NCBI RefSeq assembly: GCF_039595935.1
Contig: NZ_JBCNKR010000006.1
Location: 62,001-126,000 of the forward strand
Reading direction: 5' to 3'
Length of the DNA stretch: 64,000 nt
Source: Flavobacterium sp.
GTDB taxonomy: Bacteria > Bacteroidota > Bacteroidia > Flavobacteriales > Flavobacteriaceae
The notes beneath the pieces are model-generated. The model was not told the DNA's origin. It saw nothing but the letters and a program-made list of their open reading frames with translations, and searched no databases. Position numbers and translations under genes: made by a program. Shown here piece after piece: positions 54,149 through 62,910 of this stretch. The first letter of the stretch is position 1. Each line of letters starts with the position of its first letter.

Positions 54149-54856
54149 ATGAAATATAAAAGAATTCTTCTTAAACTTAGCGGCGAGGCCCTAATGGGTG
54201 ATTTACAATACGGTATTGACCCGAAAAGATTAGGCGAATATGCAGATGAAATCAAGCAGATTCACGACAAAGGAGTAGAAATTGCTATTGTTATTGGAGG
54301 AGGAAATATTTTTAGAGGCGTTGCCGGGGCAAGCTCAGGAATGGACAGAGTGCAAGGAGATTATATGGGAATGCTTGCAACTGTTATTAACGGAATGGCT
54401 TTGCAAGGCGCACTTGAAGATAAAGGAATGAAAACTCGTTTGCAAACTGCTTTAAAAATGGAATCTATTGCAGAACCATATATCAAAAGAAGAGCTGACC
54501 GTCACCTTGAAAAAGGAAGAATTGTAATTTTTGGTGCTGGAACTGGAAATCCATATTTTACAACAGACACTGCTGCAGTTTTAAGAGGTATCGAAATTAA
54601 TGCTGACGTTATTCTAAAAGGAACTCGCGTTGATGGTGTTTACGATTCTGATCCAGAAAAAAATGCTTCGGCAGTAAAATTTGATTTTATTTCGTTTGAC
54701 GATGTGATCAAAAAAGGATTGAATGTAATGGATACCACTGCATTTACATTAAGCCAAGAAAACAAATTGCCAATCGTTGTTTTTGATATGAATAAAATCG
54801 GAAACCTTTTGAAAATCTGCGAAGGCGAAAACATCGGAACTGTAGTAAATATATAG
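54149..54856 (+). CDS. pyrH: Uridylate kinase
   Basis: A 235-residue hexameric kinase that phosphorylates UMP to UDP. The N-terminal [12 protein letters not shown], the glycine-rich [11 protein letters not shown] and the C-terminal nucleotide site [17 protein letters not shown] are the family signatures. The length is typical. It is followed after 78 bases by frr, the arrangement found in most bacteria (pyrH-frr), although here a CAGT-type repeat element lies between them. Confidence 0.97.
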   Translation: MKYKRILLKLSGEALMGDLQYGIDPKRLGEYADEIKQIHDKGVEIAIVIGGGNIFRGVAGASSGMDRVQGDYMGMLATVINGMALQGALEDKGMKTRLQTALKMESIAEPYIKRRADRHLEKGRIVIFGAGTGNPYFTTDTAAVLRGIEINADVILKGTRVDGVYDSDPEKNASAVKFDFISFDDVIKKGLNVMDTTAFTLSQENKLPIVVFDMNKIGNLLKICEGENIGTVVNI

Positions 54857-54934
54857 TCATCAGTAACAGTTTTACAGTCGCACAATAAGACTTTAACTGA
54901 AAACTGAGAATGAAAACTGAAAACTAAAAAAACA

Positions 54935-55498
54935 ATGACTGAAGAAATAGACTTTATTTTAGAAAGTACTGAGGAATCAATGAATGGTACTATTGCACAC
55001 TTAGAGAAAGAATTTCTTAATATTCGTGCAGGAAAAGCTTCTCCAGCTATGCTTGGAGGTGTTTTTGTAGATTATTATGGTTCTTCTACACCACTTTCTC
55101 AAGTATCTAAAATCAGCGTTCCAGATGCTAGAACAATTACATTACAGCCATTTGAAAAAAATATGCTTTCTGTTATTGAAAAAGCAATCTTAGTCGCTAA
55201 CATTGGTTTTAACCCAATGAATAACGGAGACGTTATCATCATCAGTGTACCGCCTTTGACAGAAGAGCGTCGCCGTGATTTAGCAAAACAAGCAAAAGCT
55301 GAAGCTGAAGATGCTAAAATTGGTATCCGCAATTCTCGTAAAGATGCTAATACTGATATCAAAAAATTGGAAAAAGAAGGAACTTCAGAAGATATCTGCA
55401 AATCTGCAGAAGAAGAAGTTCAGAACTTAACAAATGCTTACATTAAAAAAATTGATGAGTTATTGGCTGCAAAAGAAGCTGAAATCATGAAAGTATAA
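54935..55498 (+). CDS. frr: Ribosome recycling factor
   Basis: A 187-residue protein that, with EF-G, splits the post-termination ribosome. The three-helix domain (SMNGTIAHLEKEFLNIRAGK, the interrupted PPLTEERRRDLAKQAKAEAE, and the C-terminal helix TNAYIKKIDELLAAKEAEIMKV) and the small second domain (YYGSSTPLSQVSKISVPDAR) are complete. It forms a unit with pyrH and has a strong terminator. Confidence 0.97.
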   Translation: MTEEIDFILESTEESMNGTIAHLEKEFLNIRAGKASPAMLGGVFVDYYGSSTPLSQVSKISVPDARTITLQPFEKNMLSVIEKAILVANIGFNPMNNGDVIIISVPPLTEERRRDLAKQAKAEAEDAKIGIRNSRKDANTDIKKLEKEGTSEDICKSAEEEVQNLTNAYIKKIDELLAAKEAEIMKV

Positions 55499-55520
55499 AT
55501 AAGTTTTGATTATAAAATAA

Positions 55521-55555
55521 AAAATCCGTCTGGTTTATTGCGCTAGACGGATTTT
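55521..55555 (+). terminator. Terminator after frr
   Basis: AAAATCCGTCT pairs with AGACGGATTTT around a 13-base loop, followed by T residues. Confidence 0.85.
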
Positions 55556-55563
55556 TTTATTGC

Positions 55564-55571
55564 TATTTTTG
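55564..55571 (+). promoter_or_regulatory. Promoter -7 element for the DUF5686 gene
   Basis: TATTTTTG matches TAnnTTTG and lies just downstream of the frr terminator; the ATG at 55619 follows after 47 bases. Confidence 0.6.
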
Positions 55572-55618
55572 CATACGAAAATTAATTTCTTTTCGTTTTT
55601 GAAACTATATCATTCTGT

Positions 55619-58114
55619 ATGAAGCTATTTTGTTTTTTGACTTTGTTTTTTACGCTTACTCTTCAGGCGCAAATTCAAATAAACGGAATCGTAACCGATT
55701 CAAACAACAAACCTCTTCCGTTTGCCACCATTACCACCTCAGAAAACAATAACACAATTACAGATGTTGACGGAAAATTTATTTTTAAAATCAGTTCTTC
55801 TGCGACATCACTTACAGTTTCTTATATAGGTTTTCAGTCGAAAACTATTGCTTTAATCAACAGCAAAACCTTTTATTCGATTTCACTTTTACAGCAGACC
55901 GATGATTTAAAAGAAGTAGTTGTTTCTAATGAAAACCCCGCCTTAACGATTATTAAAAAAGTTATTGCTAATAAATCGACAAACGATCCGCAGAAAAAGC
56001 TCAATAATTTTGAATATAAAACCTATAACAAACTTATCGTAACCGCCAATCCGGATTCAATTGACGGCCGTATTGACACAACAGCCGCTTATAAAGATTT
56101 AAACAAAAGAATCATAAACATTGATTCTTCTGATTATAAGTTTAAAGAAATTGTAAGCAAACAGCATTTATTTCAAACTGAGAAAGTTTCTCAATATCAG
56201 TTTGGAAATAACAAGCTAAAAGAAACGGTTTTAGGCACAAAAATCGCTGGCTTTAAACAGCCGATTTATGAAGTTCTGGCCTTCAACCTCCAATCTATTT
56301 CGATTTACGATCCTAAATACGAATTATTTGAAACCAAGTACGAAAATCCGATTTCTAAAAATGCTCCTTCAAGTTATAATTATAAATTATTAGACACCGT
56401 TAGCATAAGAGGCCGTGACACATACATGATTTATTTTAAAAACAAATCAAAACACAGAGCTTCTGGACTGGAAGGGGTTTTGTATATTGATAAAGAAAAT
56501 TACGCTATCGCGAAAGCAGTAATGCGAATTAAAGGCGTTTTGGACATTAGCGGCATTCATGAATTTGAATATATTCCGAAAGAAAAAATCTGGTTTCAGA
56601 GCAACACTACTTTTAAAATCGTAAAAGGAAAAAATGACGACGATATTCGTATTCTTGGCGGTACGATTCAATTTGACGGAGATGTTGAAGAGAATTTAGA
56701 ACGAAGAAAAAAAGTAGCTTCAGATTTCACCTATCTGCTTTCTGAAAGCAATAGTTTTGATATTCGAGTAAATACAGACACTCCAATAAAAAACCCTTCG
56801 CTTTATATCGAAATTAAAGACGATGCGGCCAAAAAACCTGAAAGTTTCTGGGAAGCATACCGCAAAGAAAATCTCGATTTAAAAAGCCAAAAAACCTATT
56901 TATTGCTCGACAGCCTTTCTGTTCGAAATAGAATTGAAAAACGTTTAGGAATTGGCCGAAAAATCATTAATGGTTTTTATCCGATTGGCCCTGTCGATTT
57001 GGATCTGAAAAAAATCATCAGTTATAATAATTATGAAGGTTTTCGTCTTGGTGTAGGCGGTATTACAAATGATCGTTTATCTAAATTTTTCCGTGTTGAA
57101 GGCTACGGCGCTTACGGAACAAAAGATGGTGTTTTTAAATATAGCGTCGGCGGAGGCGTTTTATTAGACAAACACACCAATACTTGGTTTAACGGTTATT
57201 ATACTGACGATGTGCGAGAAATTGCAAGTACTGTTTTTTCTGTTGACAAACGTGTTTTTAAAATTTACGATCCGCGTCCGATAAATATTAGCACTTTTTA
57301 TAAATATATAGGATGGCGTGCTAATGTTCAAACCAAATTTATTCCGAAAACCGAGGCTGTTCTAGAACTTTCAAGAAATTATATTGAACCAAAATTTGAT
57401 TATCTTTTTAATCTAAATGGAAAACTGTACTCTAGCTATGTCATGACCACAGCAATGCTTTCTATTGTTTGGGCGCCATTTAGCAATTACATGCAGACAC
57501 CGACTGGAAGAAATGAAAGTGATAAAAGATTTCCGAGGTTTACTTTTCAGTACACACAATCTCTGCCAAATGTGTTTGATAATGATTTTACGTTTAGCAA
57601 AATAGATTTTAAAGCCGAATACGAAAAACAATACTTAAACCGTCAGAAAACAAGTTTGCTTTTGCAGGGAGGATTGGCAATGGGAGATGTTCCGATTACG
57701 CATTTGTACAATACGGCGCCAAACAACTTAACTAAAGAAACTGTCGTTCAGCGTATCACATTTGCAGGTAGAAATGCTTTTGAAACGATGTTTTTTAATG
57801 AGTTTTTCTCTAGTCAATATTTGATGTTTCAAATTAAACATGGTTTTGATCGTCTTACGCTTTTCAAAAAAGTAAGACCATCACTGGTCTTGGTTACGAG
57901 AATGGCTTGGGGAAGCATGGAAAATCCAGAACAGCATGTTGGTCCAGCTTATAAAACACTTGATAAAGGTTATTTTGAATCGGGAATAGAATTGAACAAA
58001 ATTTTTAAAGGTTTTGGTTTAGGCGGATTCTATAGATATGGACCAAATCAGTTAATGAGATTTGAAGATAATATTGCAGTTAAGATCTCTTATGTTCTTG
58101 ATTTGGGGCTTTAG
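55619..58114 (+). CDS. DUF5686 outer-membrane protein with carboxypeptidase-like domain
   Basis: An 831-residue exported protein. Signal peptide (about 1-18, LFFTLTLQAQ), carboxypeptidase-like beta-sandwich (INGIVTDSNNKPLPFATITT, about 20-100), a middle DUF5686 region (LDTVSIRGRDTYMIYFKN, GLEGVLYIDKENYAIAKAV), and a C-terminal barrel of about 400 residues ending LDLGL. The layout resembles TamA/Omp85-like or TonB-independent barrels in Bacteroidota. No substrate is known. It has a promoter of its own and is followed by a repeat-rich gap. Confidence 0.82.
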   Translation: MKLFCFLTLFFTLTLQAQIQINGIVTDSNNKPLPFATITTSENNNTITDVDGKFIFKISSSATSLTVSYIGFQSKTIALINSKTFYSISLLQQTDDLKEVVVSNENPALTIIKKVIANKSTNDPQKKLNNFEYKTYNKLIVTANPDSIDGRIDTTAAYKDLNKRIINIDSSDYKFKEIVSKQHLFQTEKVSQYQFGNNKLKETVLGTKIAGFKQPIYEVLAFNLQSISIYDPKYELFETKYENPISKNAPSSYNYKLLDTVSIRGRDTYMIYFKNKSKHRASGLEGVLYIDKENYAIAKAVMRIKGVLDISGIHEFEYIPKEKIWFQSNTTFKIVKGKNDDDIRILGGTIQFDGDVEENLERRKKVASDFTYLLSESNSFDIRVNTDTPIKNPSLYIEIKDDAAKKPESFWEAYRKENLDLKSQKTYLLLDSLSVRNRIEKRLGIGRKIINGFYPIGPVDLDLKKIISYNNYEGFRLGVGGITNDRLSKFFRVEGYGAYGTKDGVFKYSVGGGVLLDKHTNTWFNGYYTDDVREIASTVFSVDKRVFKIYDPRPINISTFYKYIGWRANVQTKFIPKTEAVLELSRNYIEPKFDYLFNLNGKLYSSYVMTTAMLSIVWAPFSNYMQTPTGRNESDKRFPRFTFQYTQSLPNVFDNDFTFSKIDFKAEYEKQYLNRQKTSLLLQGGLAMGDVPITHLYNTAPNNLTKETVVQRITFAGRNAFETMFFNEFFSSQYLMFQIKHGFDRLTLFKKVRPSLVLVTRMAWGSMENPEQHVGPAYKTLDKGYFESGIELNKIFKGFGLGGFYRYGPNQLMRFEDNIAVKISYVLDLGL

Positions 58115-58458
58115 ATTTTGATTGAGAATTTAACCGCAAAGTTCGAAAGGTTTTTCGCCAAGGTCGCTAAGGTTCTTAAAAAACAAATTTTAATGAGAGC
58201 CAAGCTCGAATTTTGACTTCTGAGCGAAATCGAAGGACAGTCCTTTACTCGATGACATAATTCACGAAATAAAATTCCGCTAGTAATCTGACGAACGAGG
58301 AATTTGTACGATTTATCGACAAAGTTTGCAGTTACGTAAAGAAATTCATTTAAGGAGATTCCTCGTTCCTCGGAATTACAAGTGAGCTCAAAAAAATCCC
58401 AAACCCCAATAAGTAAAATTGGAATTTGGGATTTTAATTTTTTGGAATTTCAAAAAGT
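58115..58458. repeat. Repeat-rich gap before the antiporter gene
   Basis: No gene is supported here. It carries a CGCAAAG element (58131-58178), a CTGAGCGAAATCGAAGGACA element (58220-58239), a stretch with AGGAATTTGT and ATTCCTCGTTCCTCGG, and a hairpin at 58393-58435 (AATCCCAAACCCCAAT / ATTGGAATTTGGGATT) that can end transcription on either strand. Confidence 0.6.
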
Positions 58459-60729
58459 TTATGGTTTAAGAATCAAAACTGATGGAGAATTATTTAGCCA
58501 AATACTTTGAGATTCTATTAGTTTTTTCCAGCTTTCTAAACTGATAATCATTAAATCTTGGCTTTCTAAAAATTCTTTCTTCAATGTTCTGTCATTCATA
58601 ACCATGATATGATTTGGGGCAATCTGCTCAATAGAACGAATGGTTTCTTGAATTTCTCTAGTATTTTTCACTTCTCCACCAGCATCTAAAACTGTAATCT
58701 GAGAACCGTTGTTATTGATTAGTTTTTTAGCATAATCAATTAAAAAAGCATCTTCTTTATTAAAAACTGGTATAAAAACTTGATTGACTTCTTCTAAATT
58801 TTTGTCTATAAAAATTCCTACTGGCATTTTAGATTTCGCGATAATATGGCGTGTTCTTTCATCAAAAGGAGAATTCTCAAACAATCCTTCTTTTCCTGTA
58901 AACTTATCAATCAAACGATCTGGATTTACAATTCTGGTAGTAAAGCCTAATATTTTCCCTAGTAAAGTTCCGTCAAAAATAGACTGTCCTAAACCAACCA
59001 GAAGCAAATCATATTCTCCTTGATTTGCCGTGTCAATAATATCCGAATCAATATCATTAGAAACTTTAAACAAACTCACCACATTCTGATTCAAACGTTG
59101 TGATTCTTCAATTACGGGAACGAGCATTTTACGTTCATGTTCTTTAACATCAAAAGAATGTATTTCGGTACTTAAAGACAAATGCATTGCCGTTACAATC
59201 GAATTATCAGCTTGTTTTTTAACCAAACTGTTTGCAATTTTGAAGCAGTTTTTTTCCTCTTTCTGGAGTTGCAAACGAAAGCAGAATTTTGTATTTGCTT
59301 TTGGTTCCAATTTCTTCTGGAACGGCTGTGACTTTATCTTTAAAAATAAATCCGATAAAATCTAATGCTGGGCCTGTCATAAAAGTAGTTACCAAAGCCA
59401 TAATGACCATCATCGTAAAAATTTCTGTTGACAATACTCCCAGATCGTAACCGATATTTAAAACCACCAATTCCATTAAACCTCTTGTGTTCATTAAGGC
59501 ACCAATAGCCAAACTGTCTTTCCAGTTTTGCCCCATAAATTTGGCAGCCAAAGCACTTCCGAAGAATTTTCCGGCTACAGCTACGGCAATAATTAATCCT
59601 GTTATTTTCCATAAAGCCGGATCACTTCAATAATCCGATTTGGGTACGCAAACCTGTAAACACAAAGAACAATGGCAATAGCACAATAATTGAAACGTCT
59701 TCGACTTTTTCAATAAATATATTTCTGAACTTATTGTTTTCTGGCATAATTGCTCCAGCCAAAAATGCTCCAAACAAAGCGTGAATTCCGATTAATTCTG
59801 ATGCATAAGCAGAAATTAAAAGTGTAATAAAGAAAATGGCAACTACAGGTTTATTCAAACTTTCGCGTGTTGAGTTCAAATCTCCTACTCTTTTTAAGAA
59901 TGGACGAACGATTTTAAGCATGATAATTACATACAAAATCGCCATTCCAATTACGTATAACGAACTTAAAGCGAACCTGCTTTTACAATCGCAATAACAA
60001 CTGCCAAAATACACCATGCCGTGATATCGTCTGCAGCGGCGCAAGTAATGGCAATAGTACCAAGTTTGGTTTTCTGCATACCTCGTTCTTGAACAATTCT
60101 CGCCAAAACGGGAAAAGCCGTAATACTCATGGCAATACCCATAAACAATCCGAAAGAAGAAAATTCTACCCCCATCGGAGCATAGATTTCGTAAATAAAA
60201 TAAGCCAATGATAATCCTAAAGCAAACGGAATAACAATACTAGCATGACTGATAACAACTGCATCGTGTGCTTTATTTTTTAGGACTTTTAAATCCAGCT
60301 CCATTCCGATAACAAACATGAAAAGGATTAAACCGATTTGGCTTAAAAACTGTAAATTGCCTAAAGATTCTTTTGGAAATAAAGCTGCTGAAAATTCCGG
60401 AAAATACATTCCGACCAAAGATGGGCCTAAAACAATTCCGGCAATCATTTCGCCAATTACAGACGGCTGTCCTATTTTTCTAAAAAACCATCCAAATAAA
60501 CGTGCGACTAAAATAATGGTAACAATCTGTGCCAATAAAATAGCCAAAGGATGCTGCAAGTTTTCGACCATAGAATGAAGAAAGTCTTTCCAATGGTTGC
60601 TTTCAACCTTTTCTTTACAATATTACGCCCTACTTCTAATGAGGCGCCTTTTGAAATTACCCAATATATCAGCGCTGTAAAACCGCCAATAATTGTTACG
60701 TAGAATAGAGAGTTCTTAATGTTATTCAT
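58459..60729 (-). pseudogene. Cation:proton antiporter (CPA2) with C-terminal universal-stress-like domain, broken by four indels
   Basis: ATG 60729 starts MNNIKNSLFYVTIIGGF. The protein then follows three different frames: GASLEVGRNIV, then VESNHWKDFLHSMVENLQHP and QPSVIGEMIAGIVLGPSLVG (a Na+/H+ exchanger core), then [58 protein letters not shown], and a soluble UspA-like C-terminus from about residue 470. The needed corrections are near 60611-60620 (one base missing), 59970-59975 (one base missing), 59627-59632 (one extra) and 59240-59265 (one extra). Total length is 2271 bases, so the corrected gene is 756 residues, normal for this family. Such proteins exchange Na+ or K+ for protons. Nothing but the indels is abnormal. 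Confidence 0.85.
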
Positions 60730-60842
60730 AACTCGTTCTTTAAATTTATTGCAGCAAATATCAGAACTGAGTTTTAAGTGAAAAAGCAAATTTCCAGCTA
60801 ATTTTCAATGTATGTAACAAGTCGGAAAAACTTTGTAATAAG

Positions 60843-61571
60843 TTATAATTTTACCTTTTTCAAAAAATCAGAACGATACGTTTCACTTAAAATTAAAGCT
60901 GTATTTTTATTAGTTTCTTCCAAATGATGAAGCACAATTTCATTATGATTAAAAAACTTTATTGCCTTCACCGCTACAATTTCTTTTTTATTGATTCGGC
61001 AGAAATCAGCATCGGGCAATTCGTTTAATAGCGTGTCGAATTTTACATTTTTTAAATTCAAAAAACTGCCATCAGTAAGCAGAACCGTTTTATCGCGACT
61101 ATCGCTCGCAGCCGTTTTTATGTATTGAATTGTATTAAAATACAATAACGTTTTTCCTTTATCAGTGTTGAGCTGTATAAACTTTTTATCAGAATTTGAT
61201 TTCTCAAAACGCTCAAAAGCCTTTGTGATGGCTTTTTGCAAACGTTCTAATTTTACAGGTTTTGTAATATAATCTACAGCATCTATATTAAACGCTTCAG
61301 CCGCATACTCTTTATAGGCCGTACAAAAAATCACCAATTTGTCCTGCAGTTTTTCTGCCAGATGCAACCCGTCAATTCCGGGCATTTCAATATCCGAAAT
61401 CAGCAGATCAAAATCTAACTCACGAATATCAGACAAAAGTTTTTCAGGATTATTAAATGTTTTCACGATTTCCAATTCTGGAATTTGTTCGCAAAGCATT
61501 TTAAGATACGTTAATCCTGGAATCTCATCGTCCAGAAGCAAGCATTTCAGTTTTGTATTCAAGTAAATCAA
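60843..61571 (-). CDS. LytTR-type response regulator
   Basis: A 242-residue regulator. The receiver domain (about 8-125) has LLLDDEIPG and the phosphoacceptor Asp in LLISDIEMPGIDG and the YITKPV motif; the C-terminal LytTR DNA-binding domain (about 140-240) ends with RINKKEIVAVKAIKFFNHN and SETYRSDFLKKVK. The start is not ATG: TTG codons at 61571 or 61562 are the only ones before the receiver. The gene overlaps the end of the sensor kinase gene by 38-47 bases, so they are coupled. Confidence 0.88.
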   Translation of the reverse strand: MIYLNTKLKCLLLDDEIPGLTYLKMLCEQIPELEIVKTFNNPEKLLSDIRELDFDLLISDIEMPGIDGLHLAEKLQDKLVIFCTAYKEYAAEAFNIDAVDYITKPVKLERLQKAITKAFERFEKSNSDKKFIQLNTDKGKTLLYFNTIQYIKTAASDSRDKTVLLTDGSFLNLKNVKFDTLLNELPDADFCRINKKEIVAVKAIKFFNHNEIVLHHLEETNKNTALILSETYRSDFLKKVKL

Positions 61572-62287
61572 TTTTTAGATGAGCAATATAAACATCGTTT
61601 TCTATAAACTTATCGAGTTTAAAATTATTCTTATAAATAATGCGAAGACGGTGTTCAAGCGTTGCGTGTCCAAAACCGCTTCGTTCTTTTTTCAGTACTT
61701 TTTTATCTGAGATTTTATTGGAAACCGTCATAAAAAAAGCATTGTTTTTAAACTCAAAAACTACCGAAATAAAAGCATCTGCACTTTGAAGATCGGCATG
61801 TTTAAAAGCATTTTCAATTAAATCAATAGAAATTAAAGGCGCCAGCAAAGGCTGTTCGTACAGTTTGTCATCTTCATTGATATTAGTCTTTATCTTTGAG
61901 TTCAAAAAGCGGACTGATTTTAATTTTATTGATTTCGATTAAATTCATTGCAAAATCGATTTCCTCTTTTGCCGTTACAAACTTCTTTTTGCTTTCGTAC
62001 AAAATATAATCCAAAACATTGGCCAGTTTATCCAAAGCAAAATAAGTCTGATACGCATGCGACTGAATCGAATTTAGAATATTCTTAAACAAATGCGGAT
62101 TCAGTTTTGATTCCAAATTCTCCAATTGCAAATCGTTGACTTTTGACTCTAAGGCGTAAAAACTTTTTTCTGCATCTTCCTTAGCTTTTTTCGTTTGCAT
62201 TAATTGATAAATCATGAAACAAATGATGACAATCAATAGTAAAAGAATCGCTAGAAATATAAAAGTTGTGGTATTGTTTTCCTGCAT
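61525..62287 (-). pseudogene. LytS-type sensor histidine kinase, frameshifted
   Basis: ATG 62287 opens one membrane helix (about 8-27) and a coiled coil followed by the kinase region LESKLNPHLFKNILNSIQSH, with the NPHLFKN motif where the family has its phosphorylated His. The frame stops at 61883 after LFELKDKD, but the ATPase part continues in another frame: PLLAPLISIDLIENAFKHA and SGFGHATLEHRLRIIYKNN. One extra base in GATAAAGAC near 61888-61896 explains it. Corrected length is 253 residues. It is coupled to the LytTR regulator. The very short sensing part suggests that it listens at the membrane. Confidence 0.8.
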
Positions 62288-62311
62288 TGTTTAGAATGGT
62301 TAAGATTTTTT

Positions 62312-62390
62312 GCCACAGATTACAGAGATTATCACAGATTAAAAATAATTATTTAATGAAAAAATCCTTTAGATCTGTGTAATCTGTGGC
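62312..62390. repeat. Inverted GCCACAGATT repeat
   Basis: GCCACAGATT at 62312-62321 pairs with AATCTGTGGC at 62381-62390; further ATCACAGATTA lies inside. It sits between the LytS-type kinase and the SMR gene, both on the minus strand. Confidence 0.7.
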
Positions 62391-62400
62391 ATATATTTTA

Positions 62401-62730
62401 TTAATGACTTGAAACGAATTTCAAACCAATAATTGATGCAATCAAAGTGGTAAGGAAAAATATTCTCCAAAAAGCTGCTGGTTCTTTAAAAATAAAAATT
62501 CCAACTAAAACAGTTCCTACTGCACCAATTCCTGTCCATACCGCATAAGCCGTTCCAATTGGTAAAGTCTGCGTTGCTTTATACAATAAAATCATACTGA
62601 TTGAGAGGCATACAAAAAAACCAACCATCCAGTAAGTCGATACAATTCCGGTCGTTTCTTTTGCTTTTCCAAGACATGACGCAAATCCAACTTCAAAAAG
62701 TCCTGCAATAATCAATAAAATCCAATTCAT
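62401..62730 (-). CDS. Small multidrug resistance (SMR) efflux protein
   Basis: A 109-residue inner-membrane exporter with four transmembrane helices. The membrane Glu13 in AGLFEVGFASCLGKA is the proton- and drug-binding residue of EmrE-like proteins. The GTAYAVWTGIGAVGTVLVGI region (third helix) and FKEPAAFWRIFF (loop to the fourth) are typical of the SugE/EmrE branch. It exchanges quaternary cations or guanidinium-like compounds for protons as a dimer. It is a single gene, so the partner is itself. Confidence 0.93.
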   Translation of the reverse strand: MNWILLIIAGLFEVGFASCLGKAKETTGIVSTYWMVGFFVCLSISMILLYKATQTLPIGTAYAVWTGIGAVGTVLVGIFIFKEPAAFWRIFFLTTLIASIIGLKFVSSH

Positions 62731-62882
62731 TTTCTTTTCATTTTTAAATTAAATGCAAATATGAGAAAACCTAACGACTAAACTGTAAAAAGCAGGAAAA
62801 TTATCACAATAAAAACAAAACAAATTTGTGTTAACATTTAGTAAAATACAATTGATTGTTTATGATTTTGAGCAGTTTTCAC

Positions 62883-62890
62883 TACATTTG
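62883..62890 (+). promoter_or_regulatory. Promoter -7 element for the RND/MMPL gene
   Basis: TACATTTG matches TAnnTTTG and ends 20 bases before the ATG at 62911. Confidence 0.65.
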
Positions 62891-62910
62891 CAACCATTTT
62901 TAAAGATTTT

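Noticed and set aside
59340..59612. A 90-codon minus-strand frame in the antiporter region
   Set aside because: It is in the wrong frame for the antiporter; its residues do not continue the conserved barrel of helices, while the neighbouring frame does.
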